Assembly: GCA_036741775.1 (NCBI GenBank)
Contig: DAINRQ010000009.1
Coordinates: forward strand, 1-64,000
DNA: 64,000 bases
Origin: JAJKIV01 sp036741775
GTDB taxonomy: Bacteria > Gemmatimonadota > Gemmatimonadetes > Gemmatimonadales > Gemmatimonadaceae
Direction of reading: 5' to 3'
The notes beneath the pieces are model-generated. The model was given only the letters and a program-made list of their open reading frames with translations. It did not search any database and was not told where the DNA came from. Position 1 is the first letter of the stretch; the number at the start of each line of letters is the position of its first letter. Positions 22,508-30,830 of this stretch are shown piece after piece. The translations under genes and the position numbers were made by a program.

Positions 22508-24370
22508 ATGCGCCGAGTGCCGTTCGTGATCGCCGTCGTCGTCGCGGCGTGTACAGCGCGATCCTCCGGCGGAGTTCGCCCGACTCCGCGCGACGCTCAC
22601 TTCGACGTCGTGCTCCGCGGAGGTTCCGTGGTCGACGGCACTGGGCGCCCAGCCTTCCGCGCCGACATCGGTATCGCCGGGTCGAGGATCGCGAAGATCG
22701 GGAATCTCTCGCGCGACAGCGCGACGACCATCATCGATGTGTCTGGCCTCATCGTCGCCCCGGGGTTCATCAACATCCATAGTCACGCGGCACCGGCGGC
22801 GTTGGCGACGGCGGCGAACATGCTCCGTCAGGGTGTCACCACTGAGATCCTCAATGCGGATGGCGGAGGGCCCCTCGACATCGCGCGACAGCTCGCGGCC
22901 GCGGAGTCCACCTCGCTCGCCGTGAACGTTGGCGCGTACGCGCCGTTCAATTCTGCGTGGAGCCGCGTGGTTGGGAACAGCGATCGTCGGCCGACGGATG
23001 AGGAGATCGGTCAGGTCACGGCGTTGCTCGACCGCGCCCTCGAGGCCGGGGCGTGGGGCGTATCGGCGGGCCTCGACTACAAGCCGGCGTACTACGCGAA
23101 GACGGATGAGGTCGTCGCGGCGCTGAAACCACTCGCCGGGTGGCGCACCAACTTCACGAACCACGACCGCCTAACGCCCGAGGCGGCGTACAGCTCGGTC
23201 GCCGCCATACGGGAAACGATCGAGATCGGCGAGCGCGCTGGCCTCGTGCCGGTCATCACCCACATGAAGCTCCAGGGCAAGGACCAGGGGATGGCGGACA
23301 GCGCGCTCGCGATGATGCGCGCAGCAACAGCTCGCGGCGTGCACACGGCGGCCGACGTCTACCCGTACCTCGCCGGGCAGACCGGGCTCGCCTCGCTGTT
23401 CTTGCCAGGATGGGCGCAGGAGGGTGGCCGCGACGCACTCGTGCAGCGGCTGCGCGACTCGACGGCTCGCCCGCGTATCGTCCGTGAGACGGAGGAGGCG
23501 CTCGTCGCGCGCGTCGGCAATGCCGCGAACATTCGCGTGCTCTCACGCAACAAGACCGTCGCCGAGCTGATGGGCGAGATGGGTGGCGTGTCGGCTGGAG
23601 AAGCCATCGCGCGTGTCCTGGAGGTGGAAAGTCCCGGAATGATCGCGACGTTCGGCGTCGAGCCGGATCTCGTAAAGATCATGCAGTATCCCGACGCCGC
23701 CATTGCCTGCGACTGCGGGGCGGCAGCTCGTGCCGCGCACCCCCGCTTCTTCGGAACGTACCCGCGCGTGCTCGGTCGCTACGTCCGCGAGTCGCGCGCG
23801 CTAACGCTTCCTGACGCCGTGCGGAAGATGACCGCACTTCCCGCGACGATCATTGGCATGGTGGACCGCGGCTTCATCGCCGTCGGTATGGCGGCGGATC
23901 TCGCAGTCTTCGACTCCACGTCGGTCATCGATCGCGCGACCTACGAGGAACCGACGGCCGGGTCGGAAGGGATTCGTTTTGTCCTCGTGAACGGGCGAGT
24001 CGCGGTGCGGGACGGCGAGCCGACGGGCGTGGCGGCCGGACGCGCTCTTCGGCGCACACGAGCGATGATGAGTCGACCGATGTCCGTGTCGTCGCCCTCC
24101 CTCCGAATGGAGGGTGCGGACGACGGGCGGACCATCACCGTGGATCTGTCGCGACGAACGATGCGCGTCACCGACGCCGGCGAAGCGTTCGAGGCGACGG
24201 AGCTCGGGTTGCTCCAGACCGCGCCCAAGTGGGCCTCCGTAACCGGCCGCCTCCGCGTCTCGACGAGCGGTGAGGAGGCCGCCTTCGTGCTCATCGTCGA
24301 TGAATCGTCAGGCACTGCTACGCTCGCGATCGACGGACGACCCACGCGGGCGTACAAGGTCACGTCCTAG
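22508..24370 (+). CDS. D-aminoacylase-like amidohydrolase lipoprotein with C-terminal extension
   Basis: 620 residues from ATG 22508 (MRRVPFVIAVVVAACTARSS, a lipobox). The amidohydrolase core is complete: FDVVLRGGSVVDGTGRPAFR, IVAPGFINIHSHAAPAALAT with HSH at the metal site, RQGVTTEILNADGG, VPVITHMKLQGKDQGMAD, FGTYPRVLGRYVRESRALTL and GMAADLAVFDSTSVIDRATY. After the usual end (about residue 515), ~105 extra residues form a beta-rich tail (TITVDLSRRTMRVTDAGEAF, GEEAAFVLIVDESSGTATLA) absent from the paralog at 18694-20418. The tail may bind substrate or the envelope; this is inference. The ATG at 22463 is in frame but would place 15 residues before the signal. Confidence 0.85.
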   Translation: MRRVPFVIAVVVAACTARSSGGVRPTPRDAHFDVVLRGGSVVDGTGRPAFRADIGIAGSRIAKIGNLSRDSATTIIDVSGLIVAPGFINIHSHAAPAALATAANMLRQGVTTEILNADGGGPLDIARQLAAAESTSLAVNVGAYAPFNSAWSRVVGNSDRRPTDEEIGQVTALLDRALEAGAWGVSAGLDYKPAYYAKTDEVVAALKPLAGWRTNFTNHDRLTPEAAYSSVAAIRETIEIGERAGLVPVITHMKLQGKDQGMADSALAMMRAATARGVHTAADVYPYLAGQTGLASLFLPGWAQEGGRDALVQRLRDSTARPRIVRETEEALVARVGNAANIRVLSRNKTVAELMGEMGGVSAGEAIARVLEVESPGMIATFGVEPDLVKIMQYPDAAIACDCGAAARAAHPRFFGTYPRVLGRYVRESRALTLPDAVRKMTALPATIIGMVDRGFIAVGMAADLAVFDSTSVIDRATYEEPTAGSEGIRFVLVNGRVAVRDGEPTGVAAGRALRRTRAMMSRPMSVSSPSLRMEGADDGRTITVDLSRRTMRVTDAGEAFEATELGLLQTAPKWASVTGRLRVSTSGEEAAFVLIVDESSGTATLAIDGRPTRAYKVTS

Positions 24371-24379
24371 TCAGGATCC

Positions 24380-25585
24380 CTACGCTCCTCCCTTCAACTG
24401 CCGCACCATCTCCTGCGCCCGCTGGAGCCCGGGGCGCAGCGCAACCGCCCGCTCGAAGTGGCGGAGCGCCTTCGCGGGATCCTTCTTCCCCACCCAGAAG
24501 TTGCCGAGGGCCATGTGGGCGTTCGCGCTGTTGGGGTAGAGCGCCGCGTTCATCTCGAACAACTCGAGCGCCACCGTCGAGTCGCGGCCGAGCGCGATGC
24601 GACCTACCTGGTCGACCATGGATTCGGGCGGGTCGAACTTGACGCCCAGCGCCGTCGAGGCGCGCGCGAAGTGCTCGGTGAGGTACTCCGGGCGTTCCAG
24701 CGCCTGGAGGAGCGCGACGTCGTACGCCTCGAAGATGAAACGGAGCGCATCGTACTCGGAGATCAGCGGCACGGAACCGTGGCTGTCACGCGGATAGTAC
24801 TTGTACGCATACCGCAGCCCCGAGGCATTGTACGTCTCCAGGATGCTGTTGAACTGGACAATCGCGTTGAAGTGCGGGTTGAAGGTCGTGTCGCCGGCCT
24901 GGATGGTGTTGGCCTGAGCGACGAAGAGTGCCCGGCCGGCCGGCCCCGGCTTGCTGAACCTCTCGCGCGCCTGCTTGAGCAGGACACGGCTGTCCCACCA
25001 CAGGCTCGGGTCGATCGCGACGTAGGCGTTGAACGTCTCCGGCATTGTATACAGCGCGTTGATCGCCGTGATGCCACCTAACGAGTGGCCGACGAACACG
25101 CGGTACGGCATCGTGCGGTAGGTCTGCTCGACGCGCGGGATCAGCTCGGTCCGGATGAACGTCAGGAAGTTCGCCATCCCGCCCGTGTTCGCGAGCGCCG
25201 GGCTGGGCCGTCCCTGAATGTCGCGGTCGACCTTCGTCGGCGTCATGTCGCGCGACCGGTTCGTGTTCGCGATCGCGACGACGATGATTTCCGGCAGCAC
25301 GAACGTCCCGTTGACGCCGGTACCAAGGATCTGGATGAGCCCGGTGACGGAGTGGAAATGTGCGTCGCCGTCGAGCAGGTAGAGGACGGGATAACGTTTT
25401 GGGAGATAGGTCGTGTCGTTGTACGACGGCGGCGTGTACACGAGGAACCGCCGATTCTCCTTCAGCGTTGCCGACCAGACCGAATCGGCGGTCCCGATCG
25501 TGACGGCGTTGGTCGGCGCCTGCGACTCGAGGAGCCCGGCAGGGACGAACAGCAGCAGGAGAATCAGCGCGCGGCCGAGTCGCAT
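24380..25585 (-). CDS. Secreted PF00756-type esterase with C-terminal TPR segment
   Basis: 401 residues from ATG 25585, where a signal peptide begins (MRLGRALILLLLFVPAGLLE). The esterase-D/IroE-like domain has RRFLVYTPPSYNDTTYLPKR, YPVLYLLDGDAHFHSVTGLI, the nucleophile elbow VFVGHSLGGITAINALY, YVAIDPSLWWDSRVLLKQA, and a DSHGSVPL histidine block. Residues ~330-400 form one or two TPR units (ALELFEMNAALYPNSANAHM, ALRHFERAVALRPGLQRAQE). The catalytic Ser and His and a candidate Asp are present. Such enzymes cleave acyl esters, including siderophore-like ones, in the periplasm; no iron genes are nearby. It is convergent with the D-aminoacylase gene, with nine bases between their ends. Confidence 0.85.
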   Translation of the reverse strand: MRLGRALILLLLFVPAGLLESQAPTNAVTIGTADSVWSATLKENRRFLVYTPPSYNDTTYLPKRYPVLYLLDGDAHFHSVTGLIQILGTGVNGTFVLPEIIVVAIANTNRSRDMTPTKVDRDIQGRPSPALANTGGMANFLTFIRTELIPRVEQTYRTMPYRVFVGHSLGGITAINALYTMPETFNAYVAIDPSLWWDSRVLLKQARERFSKPGPAGRALFVAQANTIQAGDTTFNPHFNAIVQFNSILETYNASGLRYAYKYYPRDSHGSVPLISEYDALRFIFEAYDVALLQALERPEYLTEHFARASTALGVKFDPPESMVDQVGRIALGRDSTVALELFEMNAALYPNSANAHMALGNFWVGKKDPAKALRHFERAVALRPGLQRAQEMVRQLKGGA

Positions 25586-25767
25586 GTGTGATCGGATGAA
25601 GGAGCGAGGACGATAGGTGGCGGTCTCGGAGTTGTCCACCGTCCCGCTGGCTCTTCCCCCGGCGAGGCGTGATCTTCAACGTCCAGGGCCGAAGCTGTAC
25701 ATCGCAGCGTGTCCGAATGACGAGCCGTTGGGTTCGTCGTGAAACCAGTAGCCGCCGCAGACGAACG

Positions 25768-27429
25768 TTGCCCAAACCCGTACTTCTCGCCGTCGACGAC
25801 GACGCCGCCGTTCTCGCCGCCATCGAGCGCGACCTCCGCCAGCACTATCGCGCCGACTATCGGGTCATGAAGGCGGGCTCCCCACAGGAGGGGCTCGACA
25901 CCGCGACGGAACTCGCCAAGCGCAACGTTCCCATCGCGCTCTTCCTCGTCGATCAGCGGATGCCAGGGATGGCCGGTGTGGAACTGCTCGGCGAAGTGTC
26001 GAAGCTCCATCCCGACTCCCGACGCGTGCTGCTCACGGCATACGCCGACACCGACGTCGCGATTGCCGGTATCAACGAGATCGGGCTCGATTACTACCTC
26101 ATGAAGCCGTGGCACCCGCCCGAGCAACGGCTCTATCCCGTCCTGGACGATCTGCTCGCCGAATGGCAGGCACGCGTGATCCCCACGTTCGAGGGGATCC
26201 GCGTCCTCGGCTCCGAGTGGTCGCCCGCCTCGTTCGCGGTGAAGGAGTTCCTGTCGCGGAATCGGGTGCCGTACCAGTGGGTGGACATCGAGCGCGACGC
26301 GACGGCGCGCACGCTCGTCGAGTCCCTCAACGGTGATCTGGCGCGGTTGCCGGTCGTGGTGTTTCCCGATGGCAAACACCTCGTGGCGCCGACTCCCACC
26401 GAGCTCGCGGTGCAGTGCGGCCTGCAGACGCAGGCGACGCGCCCCTTCTACGATGTCGTCGTCATTGGCGGCGGCCCGGCGGGACTCGCGAACGCGGTGT
26501 ATGCCGCCTCCGAAGGGCTGCACACGGTGCTGATCGAGTCGCATGCGCCGGGCGGACAGGCCGGCACCAGCTCGCTCATCGAGAACTACCTCGGCTTCCC
26601 GTCCGGCGTGACGGGCGCGGACCTCGCGCACCGGGCCACGACGCAGGCGCGCCGGTTCGGCGCCGAGCTGCTGACCGCGCAGACCGTCGTGGGCTTACGA
26701 CGTGAGGACCCGTACCGCGTGGTGGTCCTCGCGGACGGCACCGAGCTCACGACGTACTGCGTCATCATCGCCACGGGGATGAGCGCGCGGACGCTCGACG
26801 TCCCTGGCATCGAGCCGCTGCAGGGCGTGGGCGTCTACTACGGCGCGGCGATGACGGAGGCCGCGCGCTACCGGGCGAAGGACATCTGCGTCGTTGGTGG
26901 GGCCAACTCGGCGGGTCAGGGCGCGCTGTTCTTTGCGCGCCACGCGCGCCAGGTGAACATGCTCGTGCGCGCGAGCGATCTGCAGGCGTCGATGTCCCGC
27001 TATCTCATCGACCGCATCGAGACGGCCCCGAACATTCACGTCGTGAGCGGGGTGGAGGTCTGCGCGGTGAAGGGCGACACGTCGCTCGAGGGCGTGGTCG
27101 TGAAGTCCGTCGGCTCGGGCGACGTGCGCGTGCTGCCGGCGTCGGCGATGTTCATCTTCATCGGCGTTCGGCCGCACACCGAGGCGTTCCGGAACGTGGT
27201 CGAATGCGATGCGACCGGGTTCGTGTTCACCGGCGCCGACTTGCCGCAGGAGCACGGGCGGGCGCGTGGTTGGACGCTCGAGCGCGAGCCGTTCATGTTC
27301 GAGACGAGCGTGCCGGGCGTCTTCGCGGCCGGCGACGTGCGCTTCGGCGCCCCGAGGCGCGTCGCGGCGGCGGTCGGCGAAGGCTCGGCCGCGATCTACT
27401 CGGTGCACCGTTACCTGCAGACGGTCTAG
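25768..27429 (+). CDS. Response regulator fused to glutaredoxin-like and thioredoxin-reductase-like domains
   Basis: 553 residues from TTG 25768, which gives the expected MPKPVLLAVDDD start; upstream in-frame GTG 25669 or ATG 25717 would add an Arg-rich leader. Domain 1 (1-125) is a CheY receiver with the acidic pair, phospho-acceptor D62 (LFLVDQRMPG), LLTAYA and the lysine of YYLMKPW. Domain 2 (about 145-220) is a glutaredoxin-like fold (GIRVLGSEWSPASFAVKEFL, ARLPVVVFPDG), but the usual CPxC is SPAS (S152-S155). Domain 3 (225-553) is a thioredoxin-reductase-like FAD/NAD(P) flavoprotein (VVIGGGPAGLANAVYAASEG, HAPGGQAGTSSLIENYLGFP, VVGGANSAGQGALFFARHA, GVFAAGDVR). The CATC active site is replaced by YYGAAMTE near 357-364. 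It is probably a phosphorylation-controlled flavin redox sensor or NAD(P)H oxidase rather than a thioredoxin reductase. Partner: the kinase gene at 27835. Confidence 0.85.
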   Translation: MPKPVLLAVDDDAAVLAAIERDLRQHYRADYRVMKAGSPQEGLDTATELAKRNVPIALFLVDQRMPGMAGVELLGEVSKLHPDSRRVLLTAYADTDVAIAGINEIGLDYYLMKPWHPPEQRLYPVLDDLLAEWQARVIPTFEGIRVLGSEWSPASFAVKEFLSRNRVPYQWVDIERDATARTLVESLNGDLARLPVVVFPDGKHLVAPTPTELAVQCGLQTQATRPFYDVVVIGGGPAGLANAVYAASEGLHTVLIESHAPGGQAGTSSLIENYLGFPSGVTGADLAHRATTQARRFGAELLTAQTVVGLRREDPYRVVVLADGTELTTYCVIIATGMSARTLDVPGIEPLQGVGVYYGAAMTEAARYRAKDICVVGGANSAGQGALFFARHARQVNMLVRASDLQASMSRYLIDRIETAPNIHVVSGVEVCAVKGDTSLEGVVVKSVGSGDVRVLPASAMFIFIGVRPHTEAFRNVVECDATGFVFTGADLPQEHGRARGWTLEREPFMFETSVPGVFAAGDVRFGAPRRVAAAVGEGSAAIYSVHRYLQTV

Positions 27430-27448
27430 ATGTCGTCCCGCGCAGACG

Positions 27449-27812
27449 TTGTCATCCCGAGCGGAGCGAGGGATCGCCGTCGTCCGGTAGAAGGGCATGG
27501 CCTCTCTACCAGGACGCTGTGAGAAACCATGAACGCAGATTGCGCCGATTTCGCAGAAGAACGCAGATTCTCCCTCTACCGGGAGGCTGGATACTCTCGC
27601 CAGCGGCCGGGAAGAGAACGGGCCCGCCCTATTCTCCTTCGTTCTTGCGCTGCTAGCCTCACCGTATAGAGGGCTTCTGCGAAATCGGCGGAATCTGCGG
27701 CCATCTGCGTCAGGTCTTCTCAGATCCTCCTGGTAGAGGGGCCAAGCCCGCTACCGGGATGCCTGCGAATCCTCGACTGCGCCGCTACGCGGCTCCGCTC
27801 GGAATGACACGT
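27449..27812. repeat. Composite family A repeat (with nested family)
   Basis: It starts GTCATCCCGAGCGGAGCGAG and ends with the inverted counterpart GGCTCCGCTCGGAATGAC. Nested inside is a second element with inverted copies of an AACGCAGATT-GCGC-CGATTTCGCAGA core (from 27532) and TCTGCGAAATCGGCGGAATC (about 27672). Purine-rich CCGGTAGAGGG/CCCTCTACCGGG pieces lie between. This non-coding element fills nearly all of the 405 bp between the flavoprotein fusion gene and its kinase gene. The equivalent composite recurs at 43693-44050. Confidence 0.75.
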
Positions 27813-27834
27813 TGACCACCTCGCCGCGCCCCAT

Positions 27835-29226
27835 ATGACCGACCCGACCGTAGTAGCCCTCCTGGCGAAGCACAAGCTGCTCGGCGCCGCGCCGGCCACC
27901 GAGCACGAGTGGTTGGCGGCGCACGGCACGCGGCGGAGCCTCGCCGTTGGCGAGGTGCTCACGCACAAGGGCGAGCTCGCGAGCGCGCTCTACATCCTCT
28001 TTTCGGGGTACGTCGTCATCCGCGTGGATCGCGGCGCCGGCTCGCACAAGATCTTCGAGCGTCGCGGCGGCGAAGTCAGCGGGATGCTGCCGTATTCCCG
28101 CGGGACTCGGCCGCCTAACGACGCGGTGATCGAGGAGCCGACGGAGCTGCTGGCGATTCCCGCGGAGCACCACACGGAGCTGATCCACAAGTGCCCCGTC
28201 GTGACGGCGGCGCTCGTGCACGAGATGGTCGATCGCGTCAAGCAGTTCAACGCGAGCGACCTGCACGACGAGAAGCTCGTCTCCCTCGGAAAGTTGGCCG
28301 CGGGGCTCGCGCACGAGCTGAACAACCCGGCGTCGGCCGCGGTGCGCAGTGCCAAGGCGCTGGAGGAGAGCTTCAGCGAGGCCGAAGCGGCAGCCGCGGC
28401 GATAGCCGCCGCTCGGCTGTCGGACGAGCAGCTGGCAGCCATCGAGCGCGTGCGTCAACAGCGGGTACCGCCGACCGAGGCCGCCGTTCGCTCGGCCATC
28501 GCCCGCGCCGACGAGGAGGACGCACTTGGCGAACGGCTGGAGGACCTGGGTGCCACCGCGAACTGGGCCGTTCCCCTGGCCGAGGCCGGGCTCAAGCCAA
28601 CGGCGCTCGATACACTGGCGGCGGTCGTCAGCGGCAACGCACTCGAGGCGGCGCTCCGCTGGATCACCGCGGGATACTCGGTGCGCACGCTCGCGTGGGA
28701 GATCGAGACGGCGACGTCGCGGATCTATGACCTCGTGAACACGATGAAGGGGTTCACGTACATGGATCGTGCCCCGATGTTGGAGCCCGTCGACGTGCGT
28801 CGTGGGCTGAACGAGACGCTGGCGCTCCTGGCCGCCAAGACGCGGTCGAAGTCGGCCAAGGTGACGCTGGCGTTCCCGGATGACCTTCCGCGCGCGCATG
28901 CGGTTGGTCCGGAGCTCAATCAGGTCTGGATCAACCTCATCGAGAACGCGCTGGACGCGGTGGCGCCGGGCGGACGTGTGACCGTCACGGCCGGTCGCGA
29001 GCTGGATCGCGTGGTCGTCTGCGTGACGGATGATGGCGCCGGCATCCCTCCGGACATCAAGGGCCGGATATTCGATCCGTTCTTCACGACGAAGCCCGTC
29101 GGCGAAGGGACGGGCTTGGGCCTCGACATCGTGCGGCGCATTCTCCGGCGGCACGAGGGAGAGATCGACGTGGATTCGATCCCGGGTCGCACGCAGTTTC
29201 GCGTGAGCCTACCCATCGCGCGTTAG
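27835..29226 (+). CDS. Sensor histidine kinase with N-terminal cNMP-binding domain
   Basis: 463 residues with no transmembrane segment, so cytoplasmic. Residues ~10-135 form a cyclic-nucleotide-binding/CAP-like beta-roll (LAVGEVLTHKGELASALYIL, FSGYVVIRVDRGAG). The H box is KLVSLGKLAAGLAHELNNPA with H160. An unusually long helical insert (about 175-300) separates it from the ATPase domain: N box WINLIENALDAV, G1 VVCVTDDGAGIPPDI, F box RIFDPFFTTKP and G2 VGEGTGLGLDIVRRIL. All catalytic motifs are intact. It lies 406 bp after the REC-redox fusion on the same strand, and the pair is very likely a two-component system. Its TAG stop overlaps the stop of the convergent nitrilase gene by four bases within a CGTTAGGC motif. 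Confidence 0.88.
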   Translation: MTDPTVVALLAKHKLLGAAPATEHEWLAAHGTRRSLAVGEVLTHKGELASALYILFSGYVVIRVDRGAGSHKIFERRGGEVSGMLPYSRGTRPPNDAVIEEPTELLAIPAEHHTELIHKCPVVTAALVHEMVDRVKQFNASDLHDEKLVSLGKLAAGLAHELNNPASAAVRSAKALEESFSEAEAAAAAIAAARLSDEQLAAIERVRQQRVPPTEAAVRSAIARADEEDALGERLEDLGATANWAVPLAEAGLKPTALDTLAAVVSGNALEAALRWITAGYSVRTLAWEIETATSRIYDLVNTMKGFTYMDRAPMLEPVDVRRGLNETLALLAAKTRSKSAKVTLAFPDDLPRAHAVGPELNQVWINLIENALDAVAPGGRVTVTAGRELDRVVVCVTDDGAGIPPDIKGRIFDPFFTTKPVGEGTGLGLDIVRRILRRHEGEIDVDSIPGRTQFRVSLPIAR

Positions 29227-30011
29227 GCGTACTTGCACCGTGACGCGAGCAGACCCGTCGCGGCAGTGAGATCGATGTCAGCGATGAGTAGACCTTCCTC
29301 CCCGTACGGCTGGTAGCTGAGCAGCGTCCCATCGGGATTCGCGACCGCCGACGTCGTCGGCGACCCGTGACTCGCGCAGTTCACGGTCGCGAAGTAGCAC
29401 GTGTTCTCCGCCGCGCGGCACAGCACTGCCTTCTCGTGAAACGAGTTCGGCGGCTCCGCGTAGCTCACCGGCCGGTGACTCCCCGGCTCCGCCTCGTGAA
29501 AGTGTGGGTGGAACACCACCTGCGCGCCCCGCCTAACGGCCCAGCGAACCGTCTCAGGATACCGCCATCCCTCGTGACAGATCACCACACCGAACGTCAG
29601 CGGGCCGGTCGTGAACACGCGACGGTCCGTACCCGGCACGTAGACACTGTCCTCCGACGGATCGATCTGCACCTTGTCCTGGAAACCGGCGCGCGTGCCA
29701 TCCCGCTCGATGACGAGCGCCGTCGCCATTGGCTTGCCGTCCACAATACGCTCGGTGCCGAGGACGACGGCGACGTTCGCTCGTGCGGCGGCCGCCGCGA
29801 TCGTGGACCACGCCGCGTCGAGAAACGCCGCATTCGGGGCCGGCACCGCTTTCCCCGGCCCTCGGTAGCCAGGGACATAGCACTCCGGAAAGCAGACGAT
29901 GCTCGCACGCTCGGCGCCGGCACGTGCGACAGCTTCCTCCGCGAGGAGCACGGACTCCTCCGGCGTGGCGGGGTGTCGGAGGTTGGCGAGTGCGATGCGG
30001 ACGGTGGCCAT
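29223..30011 (-). CDS. Carbon-nitrogen hydrolase (nitrilase superfamily)
   Basis: 262 residues beginning MATVRIALANLRHPATPEES. The Glu-Lys-Cys triad is visible: E43 in VCFPECYVPGYRG, the lysine of FQDKVQIDPSEDSVYVPGT, and the cysteine of FGVVICHEGWRYPETVRWAV. The typical HPHFHEAEPG and CRAAENTCYFATVNCASHG stretches follow. It hydrolyses nitriles or amides; the substrate class cannot be called. It is cytoplasmic. Its stop codon TAA (29223-29225) overlaps that of the histidine kinase on the other strand, so both genes end inside one GCCTAACG motif copy (29221-29228). A second copy is at 29531-29538. Confidence 0.88.
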   Translation of the reverse strand: MATVRIALANLRHPATPEESVLLAEEAVARAGAERASIVCFPECYVPGYRGPGKAVPAPNAAFLDAAWSTIAAAAARANVAVVLGTERIVDGKPMATALVIERDGTRAGFQDKVQIDPSEDSVYVPGTDRRVFTTGPLTFGVVICHEGWRYPETVRWAVRRGAQVVFHPHFHEAEPGSHRPVSYAEPPNSFHEKAVLCRAAENTCYFATVNCASHGSPTTSAVANPDGTLLSYQPYGEEGLLIADIDLTAATGLLASRCKYA

Positions 30012-30040
30012 GACCCAAAATATCGCTCGCCGGCCCGGGG

Positions 30041-30124
30041 TCAGAGCAATTTCCCGTACCGCTCAATGCGACGCGCCAGGAAGTCGCGGATCAGAGCGGC
30101 GATCGCCGAGCCGTTCGTCTCGAG
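30041..30124 (-). pseudogene. Short C-terminal gene remnant
   Basis: About 27 codons end at TGA (30041-30043) and read LETNGSAIAALIRDFLARR, then IERYGKLL, a credible amphipathic protein end. No start is present and the frame loses sense before the PadR gene. The adjacent GGGGTCAGAG bases (30037-30046) match the core of the long palindrome at 14346. It may be debris left by an element insertion; identity unknown. Confidence 0.25.
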
Positions 30125-30149
30125 CGCGCATCGCCGGCAGCGAGAGGAG

Positions 30150-30479
30150 TCACATGGACTCGAGTGCCGCGCGCATCGCGCCGGCGACGCGTGTCCACTC
30201 CTCGGTTTCAGCGGCGAGTTGGCGGCGACCGGCTTTCGTCAGCTCGTAATACTTCGCGCGGCGATTGTTCTCGGACTCGCCCCACGATGATTTGAGCCAC
30301 CCTTTCTCCTCCAGGCGGTGTAAGGCGGGGAAGAGTGAGCCGGGGCGAACGACGTAGGCTCCGCGCGTGATCTGTTCGACTCGTCGCGAGACGCCGAGGC
30401 CGTGGAGCGGCTGCAGGCTCAGCGCCTTGAGGATGAGGAGATCGAGGGTGCCCTGCAGGAGTGGAGTCTCGCGAGGCAT
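30150..30479 (-). CDS. PadR-family regulator (orphan)
   Basis: 109 residues from ATG 30479, with AGGAG five bases upstream. The PadR fold is complete: LLQGTLDLLILKALSLQPLH, GLGVSRRVEQITRGAYVVRP, GSLFPALHRLEEKGWLKSSW, ESENNRRAKYYELTKAGRRQ and a C-terminal helix. Unlike the PadR genes at 11485 and 50961 it is not followed by an ADOP permease; downstream are only a gene remnant and the nitrilase gene. It either regulates a distant permease or has lost its partner. A TATAG/TCGATA-rich AT patch at about 30487-30502 upstream is a plausible promoter or operator region, without clear symmetry. Confidence 0.88.
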   Translation of the reverse strand: MPRETPLLQGTLDLLILKALSLQPLHGLGVSRRVEQITRGAYVVRPGSLFPALHRLEEKGWLKSSWGESENNRRAKYYELTKAGRRQLAAETEEWTRVAGAMRAALESM

Positions 30480-30692
30480 GCGGCTCCTATAGTCATTCGA
30501 TACGAGAAGGTACCCTGGACCGGGGCGGCTGTCAACGCAGGGCGCAGCGACAGGGGCGGAGCCAGCCGGAGTCTTCGGCCGACACTCGTCGTCGGCTCGC
30601 TGTGGGCGGTGACGGCCCCCTCCGCCGTCAGCATCGCCAACGCCCTGAGACTCCAACGACTGCACGCGTTAGGTATCAGCCCAGTCCATGTT

Positions 30693-30787
30693 GTCATTCC
30701 GAGCGCAGCGAGGAATCGCAGGCATCCCGGTAGAGGGACCAGTCCTCTACGAGGACGACGGCGGTTCCTCGCTACGCTCGGAATGAC
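30693..30787. repeat. Interspersed inverted repeat, family A
   Basis: Ends GTCATTCCGAGCGCAGCGAG and its inverted counterpart CGCTACGCTCGGAATGAC enclose a central near-palindrome with CGGTAGAGGGACC. It lies in the 351-bp gap between the PadR start and the lipoprotein start. The rest of that gap (30480-30692) contains no feature other than the PadR upstream region and one CGTTAGG motif at about 30668. Confidence 0.8.
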
Positions 30788-30830
30788 AGGCGACGTGACC
30801 AGCAGCCCGCGTCGTGGGTCAGTCCTACTG

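Noticed and set aside
25564..26631. 355-codon minus-strand open frame
   Set aside because: Antisense to the REC-redox fusion; no recognisable domain.
27751..29154. 467-codon minus-strand open frame
   Set aside because: Antisense to the histidine kinase, which has all H, N, G and F boxes.
30459..30733. Open frame ending in CHSERSEESQASR-like residues
   Set aside because: The HSERSEE peptide is the known false translation of the GTCATTCCGAGCG repeat.
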